DNA from: Polynucleobacter sp. AP-Titi-500A-B4
GTDB lineage: Bacteria; Pseudomonadota; Gammaproteobacteria; Burkholderiales; Burkholderiaceae
Direction of reading: 5' to 3'
Length of the DNA stretch: 64,000 nucleotides
NCBI RefSeq assembly: GCF_018688095.1
Contig: NZ_CP061311.1
Location: forward strand, 1,892,120 to 1,956,119
Each line of letters opens with the position of its first letter. Within the stretch, counting starts at the first letter, position 1. This document shows positions 62,042 to 64,000 of the stretch, in pieces. The notes beneath the pieces are model-generated. The model was not told the origin of the DNA, ran no database searches, and was given only the letters and a program-made list of their open reading frames with translations. The translations under genes were made by a program, and so were the position numbers.

Positions 62042-62350
62042 ATGATCTATCAATTTCGCTCCAAAGCTGGTCCGGACGTCATCATGCTGGCGGATCTGAC
62101 TAAGCGGATTTTTGATATTTTGGGTCGCCCGCTCGAACCCAGAGGAATTCTGATGCAGGAGCAACTACCCACCCTCATCACAGCCTTAGAGACTGCCATC
62201 CTTCAAGATCTTGAAGAACGCTCTAAATCAAAAAATGAAGGATCTGAACAACCAAAGCTGGCAGACCGCTTAGGTCAAAGAGCTTATCCATTTTTAGAGC
62301 TGATGAAGCAGGCCAATGCCAAAAACGAACCCATCTTGTGGGGCGTTTAA
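62042..62350 (+). CDS. DUF1840 family protein
   Basis: 102 residues. The start MIYQFRSKAGPDVIMLADLTKRIFDILG is typical of DUF1840, a short proteobacterial family without known function. The middle is helical and charged, and the tail LGQRAYPFLELMKQANAKNEPILWGV is conserved. Its stop shares TTAA (62347-62350) with the stop of the convergent metH. Confidence 0.88.
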   Translation: MIYQFRSKAGPDVIMLADLTKRIFDILGRPLEPRGILMQEQLPTLITALETAILQDLEERSKSKNEGSEQPKLADRLGQRAYPFLELMKQANAKNEPILWGV

Positions 62351-64000
62351 TCTACTAAGCTAGCCAACTGACGACGAACATCCTCTACCGACTGCCCGCG
62401 TCGCTTAGCAAGATCCTCGAGCTGATCGTTGTTAATTTTTCCAACATTGAAGTATTGAGCATCTGGATGAGCCAAATAGAAACCGCTCACGCTCGAGGCT
62501 GGATTCATTGCCATGGACTCGGTCAAAGTCATACCAATGTCTTCTGAGCCGATAACTCTTAATAAATCTTGCTTCACTTCATGTGATGGACAAGCAGGGT
62601 AGCCCGGGGCAGGACGAATACCACGGTACTCTTCATTAATCATCTGATCATTTGTCAGAATCTCATCCGTTGCATAGCCCCATAAGTCAGTGCGCACACG
62701 ATGGTGCATCAATTCGGCAAAGGCCTCTGCCAAACGATCCGCTAAAGCCTTCAACATAATGGCGCTGTAATCATCATGTTTTGCTTGAAACTCGACGACT
62801 TTCTTTTCAACCCCATGACCCGTAGTCACTGCAAAGCAACCAAGATAGTCGGCAACTCCAGAATCTTTTGGCGCTACATAATCTGCAAGACAACGATTAG
62901 GCCTACGCACGCCATCAATCACTGGACGTTCAGATTGTTGCCGTAAGTTGTGCCATACAAACAAGGGATGTTGACGCGCTTCATCACTGTACAAAACAAT
63001 GTCATCACCTACGGTATTGGCTGGATAAAAAGCAACCACAGCATCTGCTTGTAGCCACTGGCCTTTGACCAATTTATCCAACATAGCCTGCGCATCTGCA
63101 TAGACTTTACGCGCCTCTATACCAACGATCTCGTCATCTAAAATTGCAGGGAACTTACCAGCTAAGTCCCAGGTTTGGAAGAATGGCGTCCAATCAATAT
63201 ACTTAGCGATATCGCCAAGCGCAAAGTTTTTAAAGATACGTCGCCCTATGAATTTTGGTTTTTCTGGAACATAAGTAGACCAATTAATCATCTCGCGGTT
63301 TTTACGTGCCGCCTCCAGAGAAATAGTAGGTGCAGCCTTCTTATTCGCATGTTGTTCACGAATACGCTCATAGTCATCACGCATGTCTTGAATAAACTTT
63401 TTCGCGCTTTCATCAGACAATAAGCTAGATGCAACAGAAACCGAACGAGAAGCATCGGGCACATAAACCACTGGGCCATCGTAATGGGGGGCAATCTTTA
63501 CGGCCGTATGTACGCGCGAAGTGGTAGCGCCACCAATCATTAAGGGGATTTGACGCTCACGGAAATAATCATCTCGCTGCATCTCTTGCGCAACATATGT
63601 CATTTCTTCAAGCGAAGGTGTAATCAAGCCAGATAAACCCACAATGTCCGCATTCTCTTCTTTGGCACGCTTGAGAATTTCTGCGCAAGGCACCATCACA
63701 CCCATATTAGCTACTTCAAAGTTATTACATTGCAGCACAACCGTCACAATGTTTTTGCCAATATCGTGAACGTCGCCCTTCACAGTCGCCATGACAATTT
63801 TTCCCTTAGCCTTTGCTTCGCCGCCTGCTGCAATGTGTTGACGCTTTTCTTCTTCAATATAAGGAATCAGAATGGCAACTGCCTGCTTCATGACGCGCGC
63901 GCTCTTGACCACTTGTGGCAAAAACATTTTGCCGGCGCCAAACAAGTCGCCAACGACATTCATGCCATCCATTAGAGGGCCCTCAATGACCTCGATTGGT
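62347..64000 (-). CDS. metH: Methionine synthase (cobalamin-dependent), C-terminal part
   Basis: The frame is open to the window edge, so the homocysteine- and folate-binding N-terminal modules are outside. Present: the cobalamin cap end, the B12-binding domain with the cobalt-ligand histidine in DVHDIGKNIV and the GLSGLITPSL stretch, and the activation domain for reductive SAM methylation (RPAPGYPACPSH). It makes methionine from homocysteine. The ATG at 63972 is internal and not a real start. Confidence 0.97.
   Translation of the reverse strand, partial: PIEVIEGPLMDGMNVVGDLFGAGKMFLPQVVKSARVMKQAVAILIPYIEEEKRQHIAAGGEAKAKGKIVMATVKGDVHDIGKNIVTVVLQCNNFEVANMGVMVPCAEILKRAKEENADIVGLSGLITPSLEEMTYVAQEMQRDDYFRERQIPLMIGGATTSRVHTAVKIAPHYDGPVVYVPDASRSVSVASSLLSDESAKKFIQDMRDDYERIREQHANKKAAPTISLEAARKNREMINWSTYVPEKPKFIGRRIFKNFALGDIAKYIDWTPFFQTWDLAGKFPAILDDEIVGIEARKVYADAQAMLDKLVKGQWLQADAVVAFYPANTVGDDIVLYSDEARQHPLFVWHNLRQQSERPVIDGVRRPNRCLADYVAPKDSGVADYLGCFAVTTGHGVEKKVVEFQAKHDDYSAIMLKALADRLAEAFAELMHHRVRTDLWGYATDEILTNDQMINEEYRGIRPAPGYPACPSHEVKQDLLRVIGSEDIGMTLTESMAMNPASSVSGFYLAHPDAQYFNVGKINNDQLEDLAKRRGQSVEDVRRQLASLVD

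Overview
The window reads as a contiguous piece of chromosome from a small-genome betaproteobacterium of the Burkholderiales. A Polynucleobacter-like freshwater bacterium is my best inference. It rests on AT-leaning codon use, very short spacers, and the gene orders lptC-lptA-lptB-hpf-ptsN-hprK-rapZ, mutM-mutY, lolB-ispE-tRNA-Gln-prs-rplY-pth, the caa3-type cox cluster, gpsA-secB-grxC-rhodanese, ptsI-ptsH-EIIA-gshB-gshA-amtB-glnK and lipA-lipB. I could not run a search, so the genus is a judgement. Nearly every base is coding. No gene-free stretch exceeds 300 bases; the longest is 46632-46893, between torF and ubiK. I found no insertion sequence, prophage, CRISPR array or other mobile DNA.

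Layout. 1-9.7 kb: 3' end of uvrA; a Kef-type antiporter; the LPS genes kdsD, kdsC, lptC, lptA and lptB; then hpf, ptsN, hprK and rapZ. 9.6-16.5 kb: base-excision repair pair mutM-mutY; a TPR-LolB fusion; ispE; tRNA-Gln; prs; rplY; pth. 16.5-22.6 kb: ferredoxin, coaD, rsmD, two M16 peptidases, ftsY, and rpoH behind a perfect CIRCE element. 22.7-31.6 kb: a complete aa3/caa3 cytochrome oxidase module (coxB, coxA, ctaG, coxC, SURF1, ctaA, ctaB, SCO and small membrane proteins). 31.8-47.1 kb: a BioC-like protein, comF, trmL, gpsA, secB, grxC, a rhodanese, gpmA, ctpA, a ThiF/MoeB protein, the regulatory PTS, glutathione synthesis, and a torF-glnK-amtB ammonium operon followed by a strong terminator. 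47.2-54.0 kb: lipoate genes, small conserved proteins, a VanZ protein, birA, coaX and rfaE2. 54.1-58.9 kb: a five-gene translationally coupled operon (periplasmic glutathione peroxidase, FAD amine-oxidase-like protein, DUF1365, CFA-synthase-like protein, SDR). 59.0-64.0 kb: dsbA, a SPOR protein, argS, a DUF1840 protein, and the C-terminal part of metH.

Functional links. EI, HPr, EIIA-Man, EIIA-Ntr, HPr kinase and RapZ form a PTS with no sugar permease in the window, so it is probably regulatory. The LPS genes supply and export Kdo-containing LPS. The cox region carries both heme A enzymes and the copper-delivery factors for the oxidase.

Most notable points. (1) The 54.1-58.9 kb operon, whose CFA-like enzyme has changed bicarbonate-binding residues. 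(2) LolB fused to a TPR protein. (3) CIRCE control of rpoH. (4) rpoN is missing from its usual place between lptB and hpf, although an NtrC-like site precedes torF-glnK-amtB. (5) A MutY with an expanded iron-sulfur loop. (6) A candidate leaderless ptsN promoter.
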